Source of the DNA: Leifsonia poae
Lineage (GTDB): Bacteria > Actinomycetota > Actinomycetes > Actinomycetales > Microbacteriaceae
Direction of reading: 5' to 3'
DNA: 64,000 nt
Assembly (NCBI RefSeq): GCF_020009625.1
Contig: NZ_JAIHLP010000002.1
Location: 2,480,001-2,544,000, forward strand
Shown here: positions 1 through 8,093 of the stretch, piece after piece
Layout of the letters: every line of letters begins with the position of its first letter
How positions within the stretch are numbered: position 1 is the stretch's first letter
Made by a program: the position numbers and the translations under genes
The notes under the pieces: generated by a model
Databases searched by the model: none
Told to the model about the DNA's origin: nothing
Seen by the model: only the letters and a program-made list of their open reading frames with translations

Positions 1-1024
1 AGCCGGTCACTTCCAGTTCGTAGGCGATCCGGGCGCGGTCGGCCGGGTCGCGCAGCCGCGCGAGGGTCGCCTCCGGGCCCCCGGCGGACGCCCAGCCGGG
101 CAGCAGCGCCGACAGCGTCGTCGACCCGGAGAGGTAGGGGTACGTGTCGATGGTGATGTCGAGTCCGGCCGCGAGACCGCCGTCGATCAGGGCGACGAGT
201 TCGCTCGCGCGGCCCCGGTTGACGGCGAAGTTCATCGTGGCGTGGGTGAGATGCAGGGCGCATCCGGCCTGCGCGGCCACGTCGAGCATCTCGGCATAGG
301 CCGCCAGCGCGCCCGCGCCATAGGAGCGCTGGTGGGGTGCATAGAAGCCGCCGTGCTCGGCGACCACGGTGCAGAGGGCGACGAGCTCGGCGGTGTCGGC
401 GAACATCCCGGGCGCGTAGGTGAGGCCGGAGGAGAGGCCGAACGCGCCGTCGCGCATCCCGTCGGCGATGAGTCTGCGCATCTCGCGGAGCTCGTCGGGG
501 GTGGCGGTGCGGCGCTCCGAGCCGACGACGGCCATCCGCACGGATCCCTGCGGGATGAGGTAGGCCACGTTCGTCGCGGTGCCGTGAGCGTCGACGGCGG
601 CAAGATAGTCGGCCACGCTGCGCCAAGCGAAGTCCAGGCCCGGTCCGGTGCCGTTCCAGCCGGCGATCTGTTCGCGCAGCATCGGCATGGTCTGCTCGGT
701 GGCCGGCGCGTAGGAGAGGCCGTCCTGCCCGATCACCTCGGTGGTGACGCCCTGCGACACCTTGGCGAGGTGGGCGTGATCGGTGAGCACGGCGAGATCG
801 GAGTGCGCGTGCATATCGATGAAGCCAGGGGCGACGGCGAGACCGTCCGCGTCGAGGATTCGCCCGCCGACGGGGGCGTCGAGCCGGCTGGCTGCGTTCA
901 CTCGGCCCACGGCGGCGATGCGTCCGCCCTCGACCAGGACGTCGCCCACGAAGCCAGGCTCGCCCGATCCGTCGAGCACCAGGGCCCCGCGGATGAGTGT
1001 GCTCCCGCCCTCCGGCACGGTCAT
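1..1024 (-). CDS. N-acyl-D-amino-acid deacylase (amidohydrolase), cut by window edge
   Basis: Metal-dependent amidohydrolase of the D-aminoacylase family, which removes the N-acyl group from N-acyl-D-amino acids. Only the first 341 residues are present; the C-terminus lies to the left of position 1. After a beta-rich start comes the metal-binding motif MHAHSD (about residue 70), then TPDELREMRRLI and FGLSSGLTYAPG, which are typical of the family. Start: ATG at 1024 overlaps the stop of the KDPG aldolase by four bases (ATGA), so the two are translationally coupled. In this company the natural substrate could be an N-acyl-D-glucosaminate (a D-configured 2-amino acid); that is an inference, and a general D-aminoacylase is the alternative. 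Confidence 0.88.
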   Translation of the reverse strand, partial: MTVPEGGSTLIRGALVLDGSGEPGFVGDVLVEGGRIAAVGRVNAASRLDAPVGGRILDADGLAVAPGFIDMHAHSDLAVLTDHAHLAKVSQGVTTEVIGQDGLSYAPATEQTMPMLREQIAGWNGTGPGLDFAWRSVADYLAAVDAHGTATNVAYLIPQGSVRMAVVGSERRTATPDELREMRRLIADGMRDGAFGLSSGLTYAPGMFADTAELVALCTVVAEHGGFYAPHQRSYGAGALAAYAEMLDVAAQAGCALHLTHATMNFAVNRGRASELVALIDGGLAAGLDITIDTYPYLSGSTTLSALLPGWASAGGPEATLARLRDPADRARIAYELEVTG

Positions 1025-1650
1025 ACTCCGTGGACGGCGGCCGAAAAGGTCTTCGCCTGCTCGCGGATCGCCTGCCACTGTCCCGCCTCGATCGCCGCCG
1101 CGCTGACGACGCTCGATCCCGCCGTCACGGCGAGGGCTCCCGCGGCCACCCAGTCGGCGGCCGTGCCCGCGTGCACCCCGCCGGACGGGACGAAGGCCAC
1201 ATCGGGGAAAGGGCCGCGCAGGTCTTTGAGATACCCGGGCCCGACGAGGGAGGCGGGGAAGATCTTCACGGCGGCCGCACCCCACTCCATGGCCCGCATG
1301 ACCTCGCTGGGGCTGAGCGCGCCGAGGAGGAAGGGGATGCCCGCCTCGCGTGCGACGGCGGCGACGCCCTCGTGCAGCCCGGGCGTCACCAGAAAGCGCG
1401 CACCCGCCGCGATGGCGGCCTCGGCCTTGGCTTCGTCGGTCACGGTTCCGACGCCGACGACGGCCCCGTGATCGGCGGCCGTGGCCACCGACTCCGCCAC
1501 GATGCGCTCCACCTCCGGCGTCGTGAACGTGAACTCGACCGTGCGGATGCCGCCGCTCGCGAGCGCACGACAGAGGGCGGCGGGGTCTTCGATGCGGGGG
1601 GCGCGCACCACGGTGAGCGCGCGATCGGCGCGGAGGATGTCGAGGATCAT
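1021..1650 (-). CDS. eda: 2-keto-3-deoxy-6-phosphogluconate aldolase
   Basis: Class I aldolase of 209 residues, the usual size, which splits KDPG into pyruvate and glyceraldehyde-3-phosphate. The Schiff-base lysine is in AAVKIFPASL (about residue 130), the general-base glutamate in VEFTFTTPE (about 40), and LVTPG and FVPSGGV are the expected barrel motifs. It sits between the PLP dehydratase-like gene and the deacylase on the same strand, with a 21-base gap upstream and a four-base overlap downstream. The KDG kinase that would make its substrate is encoded divergently at 3003. Some homologues act on 4-hydroxy-2-oxoglutarate or other 2-keto-3-deoxy acids. Confidence 0.93.
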   Translation of the reverse strand: MILDILRADRALTVVRAPRIEDPAALCRALASGGIRTVEFTFTTPEVERIVAESVATAADHGAVVGVGTVTDEAKAEAAIAAGARFLVTPGLHEGVAAVAREAGIPFLLGALSPSEVMRAMEWGAAAVKIFPASLVGPGYLKDLRGPFPDVAFVPSGGVHAGTAADWVAAGALAVTAGSSVVSAAAIEAGQWQAIREQAKTFSAAVHGV

Positions 1651-1671
1651 GGTTCTCCCGGTTCGCGGCGG

Positions 1672-2928
1672 TCAGCCGAAGGTGGTCTCGAGCAGGCCGA
1701 TCACGCGGGGGTCGGCCGCCTCCACATCGTCGACGATGGCGAGGGCGCGCCATTTGTCGAATGTGGTGCACGGATGCGACAGCCCGAAACGCACGACATC
1801 CCCCACGTCGAGCGCCAGCCCGGGCGGAACGCTCACGAAGCTGTGCTGGTCGTTCATCGCGGTGACGACCGCATCCTGGATCGGGATGGTGGTCGTGGAG
1901 CCTCGGCGGCGGACGGCCTGGGGTACGGGCAGACCTTCGTCGTAGGGGAGGTCGCGTTTTCCCGCATCCACCAGCGCGAGTCCGGGTTCGGGGCGGGAGA
2001 CCACCGTGGCCCAGCCGTGGATCGCGGCGTGGAACCCTGCGTTCGATTCTTCGCGGTCGAGCGGGGTGATCCCGTGGTAGAAGCCGTCGTCGTGCGTGAT
2101 GTAGGCGCCCGAGCGGAGCAGGACCTCAACCACGCGACCACGTGCGCCGACGGGGTCGTGACGCGCGGCGAGGACCTCCGCGACGATGTCGAAGTAGGCG
2201 CTGCCACCGGCGGTCAGGATCGCCGTGCCGCCGGCGGGGTAGAGCCCTTCGGCTTCGATCGCGTCGTGCAGCGCGACGAGGGTGCGCAGGTAGTCGCGCA
2301 CAACGGACAGTGCTGTTTCGTCGCCGGTGTGCGCCAGTGCTCCCTCATAACCGCTGACGCCGGCGAGGGTGAGGGCGGGGGAGGTCGTTACGGCGCGGGC
2401 GACGGCGAGGGCTTCGCCCTGCGTTCGAGCCCCGGTGCGGCCGCCCGCGCTGCCGAGCTCGACCAGCACGCCGAGGGGCGCGGGGGCCCGGGCGGCGCTC
2501 AGCGTCTCCTGCATGATCTCCACTGCGGCGACCGAGTCCGCCCAGACCAGCACCTGACCGGGTGCCCCCTGCCGGGCGGTGAACCGCAGCGCATCCGGCT
2601 GCACGAGGGCGTTGGCGAGCATCACGCGGGGGATGCCCCACTCCAGCGCCACCGAGAGCTGCCAGGGCGTCGCCACGGTGATCCCCCACGCCCCGGCCGC
2701 GAGCTGCCGTTCCCAGAGCGCGCGGCTCATGGTCGTCTTCCCGTGCGGCGCCAGACCGACGCCCGCCCGGGCGCACCAGGCGGACATCGTGTCGAGGTTG
2801 TGCTGCAAAGCGGCTTCGCTCAGCGTGACGAGCGGGGTGGGGAAGGTGTGCAGCGCCGGTCGCCTGCTCGCCAGGGCGGTGACGTCATCCGCGGTGGAAC
2901 CGAGCGGCATGGCCTTCGAGGTCTGCAT
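1672..2928 (-). CDS. D-serine dehydratase / D-threonine aldolase-like PLP enzyme
   Basis: Fold-type III PLP protein of 418 residues (alanine-racemase N-terminal barrel plus D-serine-dehydratase-like C-terminal domain). The PLP lysine is in LAPHGKTTMS. GLSHPCTTFDKW near the C-terminus matches the His-x-Cys zinc site of eukaryotic D-serine dehydratases. ATG 2928 was chosen over the longer frame because AGGAGGAG lies seven bases upstream and the extra 35 codons would run through the promoter. The family does beta-elimination or retro-aldol chemistry on D-3-hydroxy-amino acids. Beside KDG kinase, KDPG aldolase, RidA and a D-acyl deacylase, D-glucosaminate dehydration to 2-keto-3-deoxygluconate is a coherent inferred role. 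D-threonine aldolase or D-serine dehydratase remain possible. Confidence 0.85.
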   Translation of the reverse strand: MQTSKAMPLGSTADDVTALASRRPALHTFPTPLVTLSEAALQHNLDTMSAWCARAGVGLAPHGKTTMSRALWERQLAAGAWGITVATPWQLSVALEWGIPRVMLANALVQPDALRFTARQGAPGQVLVWADSVAAVEIMQETLSAARAPAPLGVLVELGSAGGRTGARTQGEALAVARAVTTSPALTLAGVSGYEGALAHTGDETALSVVRDYLRTLVALHDAIEAEGLYPAGGTAILTAGGSAYFDIVAEVLAARHDPVGARGRVVEVLLRSGAYITHDDGFYHGITPLDREESNAGFHAAIHGWATVVSRPEPGLALVDAGKRDLPYDEGLPVPQAVRRRGSTTTIPIQDAVVTAMNDQHSFVSVPPGLALDVGDVVRFGLSHPCTTFDKWRALAIVDDVEAADPRVIGLLETTFG

Positions 2929-2944
2929 GGCATCTCCTCCTGTG

Positions 2945-2963
2945 CGTTGCGCATAGCGCAACG
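2945..2963. promoter_or_regulatory. Palindromic operator in the divergent promoter region
   Basis: Perfect 8-bp inverted repeat, CGTTGCGC, three-base spacer ATA, then GCGCAACG. A further GCGTTGCA half-site follows at 2965-2972, at the likely -35 of the kinase. It lies between the minus-strand dehydratase/aldolase/deacylase operon and the plus-strand kinase/IclR/RidA operon. The encoded IclR protein is the obvious candidate binder; this is inferred. Confidence 0.6.
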
Positions 2964-2991
2964 GGCGTTGCAGATTGTGTTGTGCCTGTTC

Positions 2992-2997
2992 TACCAT
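2992..2997 (+). promoter_or_regulatory. Predicted -10 box of the KDG kinase operon
   Basis: TACCAT ends five bases before ATG 3003, with TTGCAG at 2968-2973 as a fair -35. The spacing predicts a leaderless mRNA, and this position was used to choose the kinase start. Confidence 0.5.
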
Positions 2998-3002
2998 GCA
3001 GG

Positions 3003-4070
3003 ATGACGCCGGCGAAACCCGAGAACACGGCATCCGGACGAAACGAGGCGGCGGTGCAACGGGAACCCGTGCAGGTCACGACGATCGGCGAAGCCATGAT
3101 CGCGCTGTTCCCCGATACCCCGCTTCCGCTCGCGGAGGCGCACACCTTCGGTTCCGATGTGGGCGGCGCCGAGTTCAATGTGGCGAGCACGCTGGCCCGC
3201 ATGGGCATCCGCACCGCGTGGATCTCACGCCTCGGCGCCGACGGGTTCGGCGACCGCATCCGACGCACCGCGGCCGAAGCAGGTGTCGACACCGCCGCGG
3301 TCGAGACCGATGACAAGCGTGCGACCGGTCTCTACGTGAAAGAGACGGCATCCGGGCTGAACGGGACACGCACCCGGATGCACTACTACCGTCGCGAATC
3401 GGCCGCCTCGGCGATCGGCCCGGCCCTGCTCCGCTCCGAGGCCGCCGCTGCGGCGCTGCGCGAGTCGCGGATCGTCCACACCTCCGGGATCACGGCCGCC
3501 CTCTCGGTCTCGGCCGCCGAAGCCCTCGCCGGGCTGCGCGATGCCGTCGGGCCGCACGCCATCGTGAGCGTCGACCTCAACTACCGCCCGTTGCTCTGGC
3601 GCGACCGCGCGACCGACCCTCTGGATGCGCTTGTCGCCCAGGCGGACGCCCTCTTCGTGGGCGTCGACGAGGCCGGCGCCCACTTCGGCCACGCCGACGG
3701 GGAGCGACTGTTCGCCGACCACCCCCGCCTCAGCCGGCTCGTGCTGAAAGACGAAGCCATGCACGCTTCCACGCTGCGTCGGGACGGAACGCAGATCCGT
3801 GTCCCCTGTCTCACAGTTGAGGTGGTGGAACCAGTCGGCGCGGGTGACGCCTTCGCCGCCGGCTATCTGGCGGCCCTGGTGGAGGGGCGCGACGAGACGA
3901 CCTGCCTGCGGCTCGGGCACGCACTCGCGGCGCTCACTCTGATCGGCTCCGGCGATCGTCCCGTCACGGTTCCGGATGCGGCGGAGCGCGACCGCATCGC
4001 CGCCGCCCCCGACGAGGTCTGGGCAGCGTGGCGTGTGCACCCCGGCGAGATCCCCTGGCGGCGGTCATGA
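3003..4070 (+). CDS. kdgK: 2-keto-3-deoxygluconate kinase (PfkB family)
   Basis: Ribokinase-fold sugar kinase of about 355 residues. The N-terminal glycine motif GSDVGGAEFNVA and the C-terminal catalytic motif VGAGDAFAAGY, with the Asp base, are both intact. MHYYRRESAAS is the usual substrate-lid segment of KDG kinases. It would phosphorylate 2-keto-3-deoxygluconate to KDPG for the aldolase encoded at 1021. ATG 3003 fits a leaderless transcript; GTG 3054 is an alternative that leaves the fold intact. The stop overlaps the IclR start (ATGA). Other PfkB substrates such as fructose are less likely given the neighbours. Confidence 0.85.
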   Translation: MTPAKPENTASGRNEAAVQREPVQVTTIGEAMIALFPDTPLPLAEAHTFGSDVGGAEFNVASTLARMGIRTAWISRLGADGFGDRIRRTAAEAGVDTAAVETDDKRATGLYVKETASGLNGTRTRMHYYRRESAASAIGPALLRSEAAAAALRESRIVHTSGITAALSVSAAEALAGLRDAVGPHAIVSVDLNYRPLLWRDRATDPLDALVAQADALFVGVDEAGAHFGHADGERLFADHPRLSRLVLKDEAMHASTLRRDGTQIRVPCLTVEVVEPVGAGDAFAAGYLAALVEGRDETTCLRLGHALAALTLIGSGDRPVTVPDAAERDRIAAAPDEVWAAWRVHPGEIPWRRS

Positions 4071-4867
4071 GCCAGTCCTTGGCACGCGGCCTCGAACTGC
4101 TCGACCTCGTCTCGCGCGGGGTCGACTCGCTCGACACCCTGGCGGCGGCCACGGGCGTGCACAAGACGACGGTGCTGCGCCTGCTGCAGACGCTGGAATC
4201 GCATGGCTACGTCACCCGCGACGTGTCGTACCGCTACCACGTGGGTTCGGCGGTCTTCGGGCTCGCCCAGACCGCCCTCGACACCCGGGATGTGCGTCGC
4301 GTCGCCGCCCCCACGCTGCGGGCGCTCGGCGCGACGACCGGCCAGACCGTGCACCTGGCCGCCTTCGACGGGGAGACGGTGATCTACATCGACAAAGTCG
4401 AGTCGCGTCAGCCGTTGCGGATGTACTCCCGCATCGGGCTTCCCGCCGCCCTTCACGCCACCGCGGTGGCGAAGATCCTGCTCGGCGGACTCGACGACGC
4501 CGACCTCGACCGTGTGGCCGCGGCCGTCGACTACGAGCGGTTCACCGGGTGCACCATCGCCGGCCCCGACGAGCTGATCGCCGAGGTGCGCCGCTCCGCC
4601 GCCCGCGGCTGGGCGCAAGACCACGAGGAGCACGAGACCTTCATGAACTGCGTCGGCGCCCCCGTCTTCGGCGCCGACGGACGGGTTGCCGCTGCCGTGT
4701 CGGTCTCGGTTCCGAACGTCGTGCTTTCCTACGCCGGTGTGCTCGACCTGCTTCCCGCGCTGCGAGAAGCCACTGCGGCGATCTCCGCCGAGCTCGGGTT
4801 CGTGGGCGAAGCGCCCTTCGTGCTTCCGCCCGCCCTCCCCACCCTCCCCACCATCCCCACCGTCTGA
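4067..4867 (+). CDS. IclR-family transcriptional regulator
   Basis: 266 residues: an N-terminal winged helix (LDTLAAATGVHKTTVLRLLQ as recognition helix) and a C-terminal effector domain with the family signature around LPAALHATAVAKILLGG. ATG 4067 overlaps the kinase stop by four bases, so it is coupled to kdgK. IclR proteins in this setting usually respond to a pathway acid such as KDG. The palindrome at 2945 between the two divergent operons is its probable target. The C-terminus ends in a short repetitive LPTLPTIPTV tail that is probably unstructured. Confidence 0.93.
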   Translation: MSQSLARGLELLDLVSRGVDSLDTLAAATGVHKTTVLRLLQTLESHGYVTRDVSYRYHVGSAVFGLAQTALDTRDVRRVAAPTLRALGATTGQTVHLAAFDGETVIYIDKVESRQPLRMYSRIGLPAALHATAVAKILLGGLDDADLDRVAAAVDYERFTGCTIAGPDELIAEVRRSAARGWAQDHEEHETFMNCVGAPVFGADGRVAAAVSVSVPNVVLSYAGVLDLLPALREATAAISAELGFVGEAPFVLPPALPTLPTIPTV

Positions 4868-4886
4868 CCGTCTCGAAAGGACCACC

Positions 4887-5291
4887 ATGGCCGACCGCAC
4901 CGCCCTGAGCACCCCCGACGCCCCCGCTCCGGCGCACACCTTCTCGCAGGGGGTCCGCCGTGGACCCTTCGTGCAGGTCTCGGGGCAGGGCCCGGTCGAC
5001 CCGGCCACGAACGAGTACCTGCACCCGGGCGATGTCGCCGCCCAGACGAAGCGGACCCTGCAGAATGTGGAGGCCATCCTCGCGGCCGGCGGCGCCACCT
5101 TCGACGATGTCATGATGCTGCGGGTCTACCTCACCAAGCGTGAGGACTTCGCCGTCATGAACGAGGCGTACGGGGAGTTCGTCTCGGCCCGGGTGAGCTC
5201 GGGCGTGCTGCCGGCCCGCACCACGGTCTTCACCGGATTGCCCCGCGAGGAGATGCTCGTCGAGATCGACGCCATCGCTGTCACCGACTGA
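4887..5291 (+). CDS. RidA-family enamine/imine deaminase
   Basis: 134 residues, the standard YjgF/RidA/UK114 length. The conserved arginine of the active site is in LPARTTVFTGLP and the family patch VQVSGQGPVDPATNEY is near the N-terminus. RidA proteins hydrolyse the 2-aminoacrylate-type enamines/imines released by PLP dehydratases. Start ATG 4887 has a GAAAGGA Shine-Dalgarno six bases upstream and follows the IclR stop by 16 bases. Its place in this cassette supports the idea that the PLP enzyme at 1672 is an eliminating (dehydratase) enzyme, whose imine product RidA would clear. Confidence 0.9.
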   Translation: MADRTALSTPDAPAPAHTFSQGVRRGPFVQVSGQGPVDPATNEYLHPGDVAAQTKRTLQNVEAILAAGGATFDDVMMLRVYLTKREDFAVMNEAYGEFVSARVSSGVLPARTTVFTGLPREEMLVEIDAIAVTD

Positions 5292-5363
5292 TCCCGGGCA
5301 CGCGGCGGCCTGCGTTCAGCGCGGGAATCGAATGCAGACGTTTTGCGCGGGGGTGCGCTCAGA

Positions 5364-5369
5364 TAGATT
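5364..5369 (+). promoter_or_regulatory. Predicted -10 box of the DASS transporter gene
   Basis: TAGATT lies exactly six bases before ATG 5376, which has no Shine-Dalgarno sequence; leaderless transcription is inferred. Confidence 0.5.
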
Positions 5370-5375
5370 CGCCCC

Positions 5376-7181
5376 ATGAGTGACATCGCGGTGACGATGG
5401 TGATCCTCGGCCTCGCGGTCGTCGCGTTCGTGAGCGGGAAGGTGCCGACCGGTCTCGTCGCGCTCGGTGCATCCCTCGCCCTGCTCGCGACGGGCGTGCT
5501 CGATCTGCCGCAGGCGTTCGCCGGTTTCGCCGACCCCGCGGTGGTGCTCATCGCCTCCCTCTTCGTGGTCGCCGAAGGGCTCGACGCCTCCGGCCTCACC
5601 GGGTGGGCAGGGCAGCAGCTCGTGAGTCGGGGCGGCACGAAGGCCGGGGTGCTCACGGTACTCGTCATGCTGGTGGTCGCCGTGCTCTCGGCTCTGATCA
5701 GTGTGAACGGTGCCGTCGCCGCCCTCCTCCCGGTGGTGGTCGTGGTCGCCTCGCGCATCTCGGTGGCGCCGTCGCGGCTGCTGCTCCCGCTCGCCTTCGG
5801 CGCCCACGCCGGGTCGTTGCTCACCCTCACGGGCAGTCCGGTGAACGTGATCATCTCCGAGCTCGCCGCCGAGACCGGCCACGGCGGTTTCGGGTTCTTC
5901 GAGTTCACCGCGGTCGGTGCGGTGCTGGTGGTGGGTACGGTGCTGATCACCGTGCTGTTCCGGCGCTGGCTCATCCCGGAGCGGATGCCGGCCACCATGC
6001 CGCGTGACCTCAGCGACCACGCTCGCACCCTCCTCCGGGAGTACGCGACGCCGCAGCCCTTCGCCCGTGTGCGCGTGCGATCCAACTCGCCGCTCGTCGG
6101 CCGCTCGGCGGGGGAGGCGCGCCTCGGCGAGCTCGCGCCCGTTCAGCTGATCGCCGTGCAGGGCACCGACCGGCGTCCCGCGGGCGAGACGATCCAGCCG
6201 GGCGATCGCCTGCTGGTGCGAGGTGAGACGACGAGTATCCGCATCCTGAAGAAGGAGGCCAAGCTCGCCGGCCTCGGCGCGAACGGCTCGCTCGGGCGCA
6301 CGGACGCCCTCATCGACGCGACCTACGGGGTGGCCGAGGTCGTCGTCTCACCGCGGTCGAGCATGGTCGGCGAAACGGTGTTCCCGGGCATGATCACCGA
6401 CAGCGGCGACCTCGTCGTCCTCGCCGTGCAGCGCGCGGGCGAGGCGATCGACTCGCAGACCATCGTGCTCGAGTCCGGCGACATCCTGCTCGTGCAGGGG
6501 CGATGGGATGCGCTCGACCTGAACCTCGCCGACCCCGACCTCCTCGTCGTCGACCAGCCCGATCAGTTGCGCCGGCAGGCAGCTCCGCTCGGCATGCGCG
6601 CCTGGGTGGCGCTCGCCATCCTCGTCCTCATGGTGGCCTCGCTGGCGACCGGGATCATGCCCCCTGCTGTCACGGGCCTCCTGGCCGCGGCGGCGATGGT
6701 GCTCACCCGCGCCGTCACCGTCGAACGGGCACACCGCTCGATTTCGTGGACGACGCTGCTGCTGGTCGCCGGCATGATCCCGATGTCGACGGCCATCACC
6801 AAGACGGGCGCCGCGGAGCTGATCGCAACCGGTCTCGTCGACACGGTCGGCCACCTCGGCCCGCTCTTCGTGCTGCTGGCACTCTGCGTCGTCGCCCTCG
6901 TCTTCGGTCAGCTCATCAGCAACACTGCGACCGCGCTCATCATCGCGCCGATCGCGGTCTCCGTGGCCGTCGAGCTGCACGTCTCGCCGTTGCCGTTCCT
7001 GATGGCGGTCGCGGTCGTCTCCGCCGCGGCCTTCCTCACCCCGGTGGCCACCCCGGCGAACTTCATGATCATGGGGCCGGCCGGTCTGCGCTTCGGCGAC
7101 TATTGGCGGCTCGGGCTGGTGCTGGTGGTGCTGTTCCTCGCCGTCGCCGTGCTGCTCGTGCCGCTCCTCTGGCCGTTCTGA
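5376..7181 (+). CDS. SLC13/DASS-type anion transporter with two RCK_C domains
   Basis: Inner-membrane sodium or proton symporter-like protein of 601 residues. Membrane segments fill residues 1-210 and 405-601. Between them are two soluble TrkA-C (RCK_C) domains, about residues 225-295 and 320-385, each with the phrase PGDRLLV or SGDILLV. The DASS reentrant motifs appear as TGSPVNVI and TPVATPANFMI. Family members carry di- and tricarboxylates or sulfate; the substrate cannot be read from sequence. It has its own promoter, but its position next to the sugar-acid cassette makes an organic acid cargo plausible. Confidence 0.88.
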   Translation: MSDIAVTMVILGLAVVAFVSGKVPTGLVALGASLALLATGVLDLPQAFAGFADPAVVLIASLFVVAEGLDASGLTGWAGQQLVSRGGTKAGVLTVLVMLVVAVLSALISVNGAVAALLPVVVVVASRISVAPSRLLLPLAFGAHAGSLLTLTGSPVNVIISELAAETGHGGFGFFEFTAVGAVLVVGTVLITVLFRRWLIPERMPATMPRDLSDHARTLLREYATPQPFARVRVRSNSPLVGRSAGEARLGELAPVQLIAVQGTDRRPAGETIQPGDRLLVRGETTSIRILKKEAKLAGLGANGSLGRTDALIDATYGVAEVVVSPRSSMVGETVFPGMITDSGDLVVLAVQRAGEAIDSQTIVLESGDILLVQGRWDALDLNLADPDLLVVDQPDQLRRQAAPLGMRAWVALAILVLMVASLATGIMPPAVTGLLAAAAMVLTRAVTVERAHRSISWTTLLLVAGMIPMSTAITKTGAAELIATGLVDTVGHLGPLFVLLALCVVALVFGQLISNTATALIIAPIAVSVAVELHVSPLPFLMAVAVVSAAAFLTPVATPANFMIMGPAGLRFGDYWRLGLVLVVLFLAVAVLLVPLLWPF

Positions 7182-7211
7182 TCCGGCCGTCGTTTCCGGC
7201 AGGATGGGGGA

Positions 7212-8009
7212 GTGACGGACGCGACGAGAACCATTCTGAAAGCGGAGGGCGTCGCTTTCGTGCGCGGCGGCCGCACCATCCTCGACGACATCGACCTCGA
7301 GGTTCGGGCAGGGGAGCACTGGGCGCTGATCGGGTCGAACGGTGCCGGCAAGAGCACGATCCTCAGCATGCTCGGCGCGGTGGTGCACCCGACGAGAGGC
7401 ACCGTCGACGTTCTCGGCCGTCGTCTCGGGCGGGTCGACCTGCGAGAGCTGCGCGGCCTCATCGGTCACGTGAACCCGAGGCACCAGGTGCGCTCGCCGC
7501 TCACCGTGCGGGAGGTCGTCCTCACCGGTGCCACCGGCACGACGGAAATCATGATGCGCTGGGAGCCGACAGCAGAGCAGTCGGCGCACGCTGACGAACT
7601 GGTCGACCTGCTCGGGATGCGCGACCTCGCCGAGTCGACCTGGCCCACCCTCTCCCAGGGTGAGCGCGGGCGCGCGCTCATCGCCCGGGCGCTCCTGGCC
7701 GACCCGCACCTTCTGCTGCTGGACGAGCCGAGCACCGGGCTCGACATCGCGGCCCGGGAGCATCTGCTCGATCGCATCGACGGGCTACGAGCGCAGCACC
7801 CGGACCTTGCGAGCGTGCTCGTGACCCACCACCTGGAGGAGCTGCCCGCCAGCACCACCCATGCGGTTCTGCTGCGCGACGGTCGCATCGTGGCGCAGGG
7901 GCTCGCCGACGAGGTGCTGACGAGCGAGCTCATCAGCCGGACGCTCGACTACCCCTTGGCCCTCACCCGCACCGACGGCCGCTGGTCCGTTCGCACGGCC
8001 GGGCGCTGA
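7212..8009 (+). CDS. Stand-alone ABC transporter ATP-binding protein
   Basis: 265-residue ABC ATPase with Walker A GSNGAGKST, signature LSQGERGRALIARALL, Walker B LLLLDEPSTGLD and switch histidine in LVTHHLEELP. Start GTG 7212 lies six bases after CAGGAT, a likely -10. No permease gene is adjacent on either side, so the partner and cargo are unknown. The sequence resembles the YlmA/ModF-type single ATPases, which have no assigned substrate. Confidence 0.88.
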   Translation: MTDATRTILKAEGVAFVRGGRTILDDIDLEVRAGEHWALIGSNGAGKSTILSMLGAVVHPTRGTVDVLGRRLGRVDLRELRGLIGHVNPRHQVRSPLTVREVVLTGATGTTEIMMRWEPTAEQSAHADELVDLLGMRDLAESTWPTLSQGERGRALIARALLADPHLLLLDEPSTGLDIAAREHLLDRIDGLRAQHPDLASVLVTHHLEELPASTTHAVLLRDGRIVAQGLADEVLTSELISRTLDYPLALTRTDGRWSVRTAGR

Positions 8010-8055
8010 CGGCACAGGCATCCCGGATGCGCGCTCGCCGGGAATCGGGGGCGAG

Positions 8056-8073
8056 ACGGGGGTGCGACCCCGT
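8056..8073 (+). terminator. Small hairpin after the ABC ATPase gene
   Basis: ACGGGG and CCCCGT form a perfect 6-bp stem around a six-base loop. There is no T-tract. It overlaps the expected -35 region of the next gene, so it could be an operator instead of a terminator. Confidence 0.3.
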
Positions 8074-8081
8074 GGCGGTGG

Positions 8082-8087
8082 TACGTT
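8082..8087 (+). promoter_or_regulatory. Predicted -10 box of the type III polyketide operon
   Basis: TACGTT ends six bases before GTG 8094, predicting a leaderless transcript for the three-gene operon. Confidence 0.5.
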
Positions 8088-8093
8088 GCGGAG

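Noticed and set aside
1021..3006. Long plus-strand frames across the aldolase and PLP-enzyme genes
   Set aside because: Antisense shadows; the minus strand encodes proteins with intact catalytic residues.
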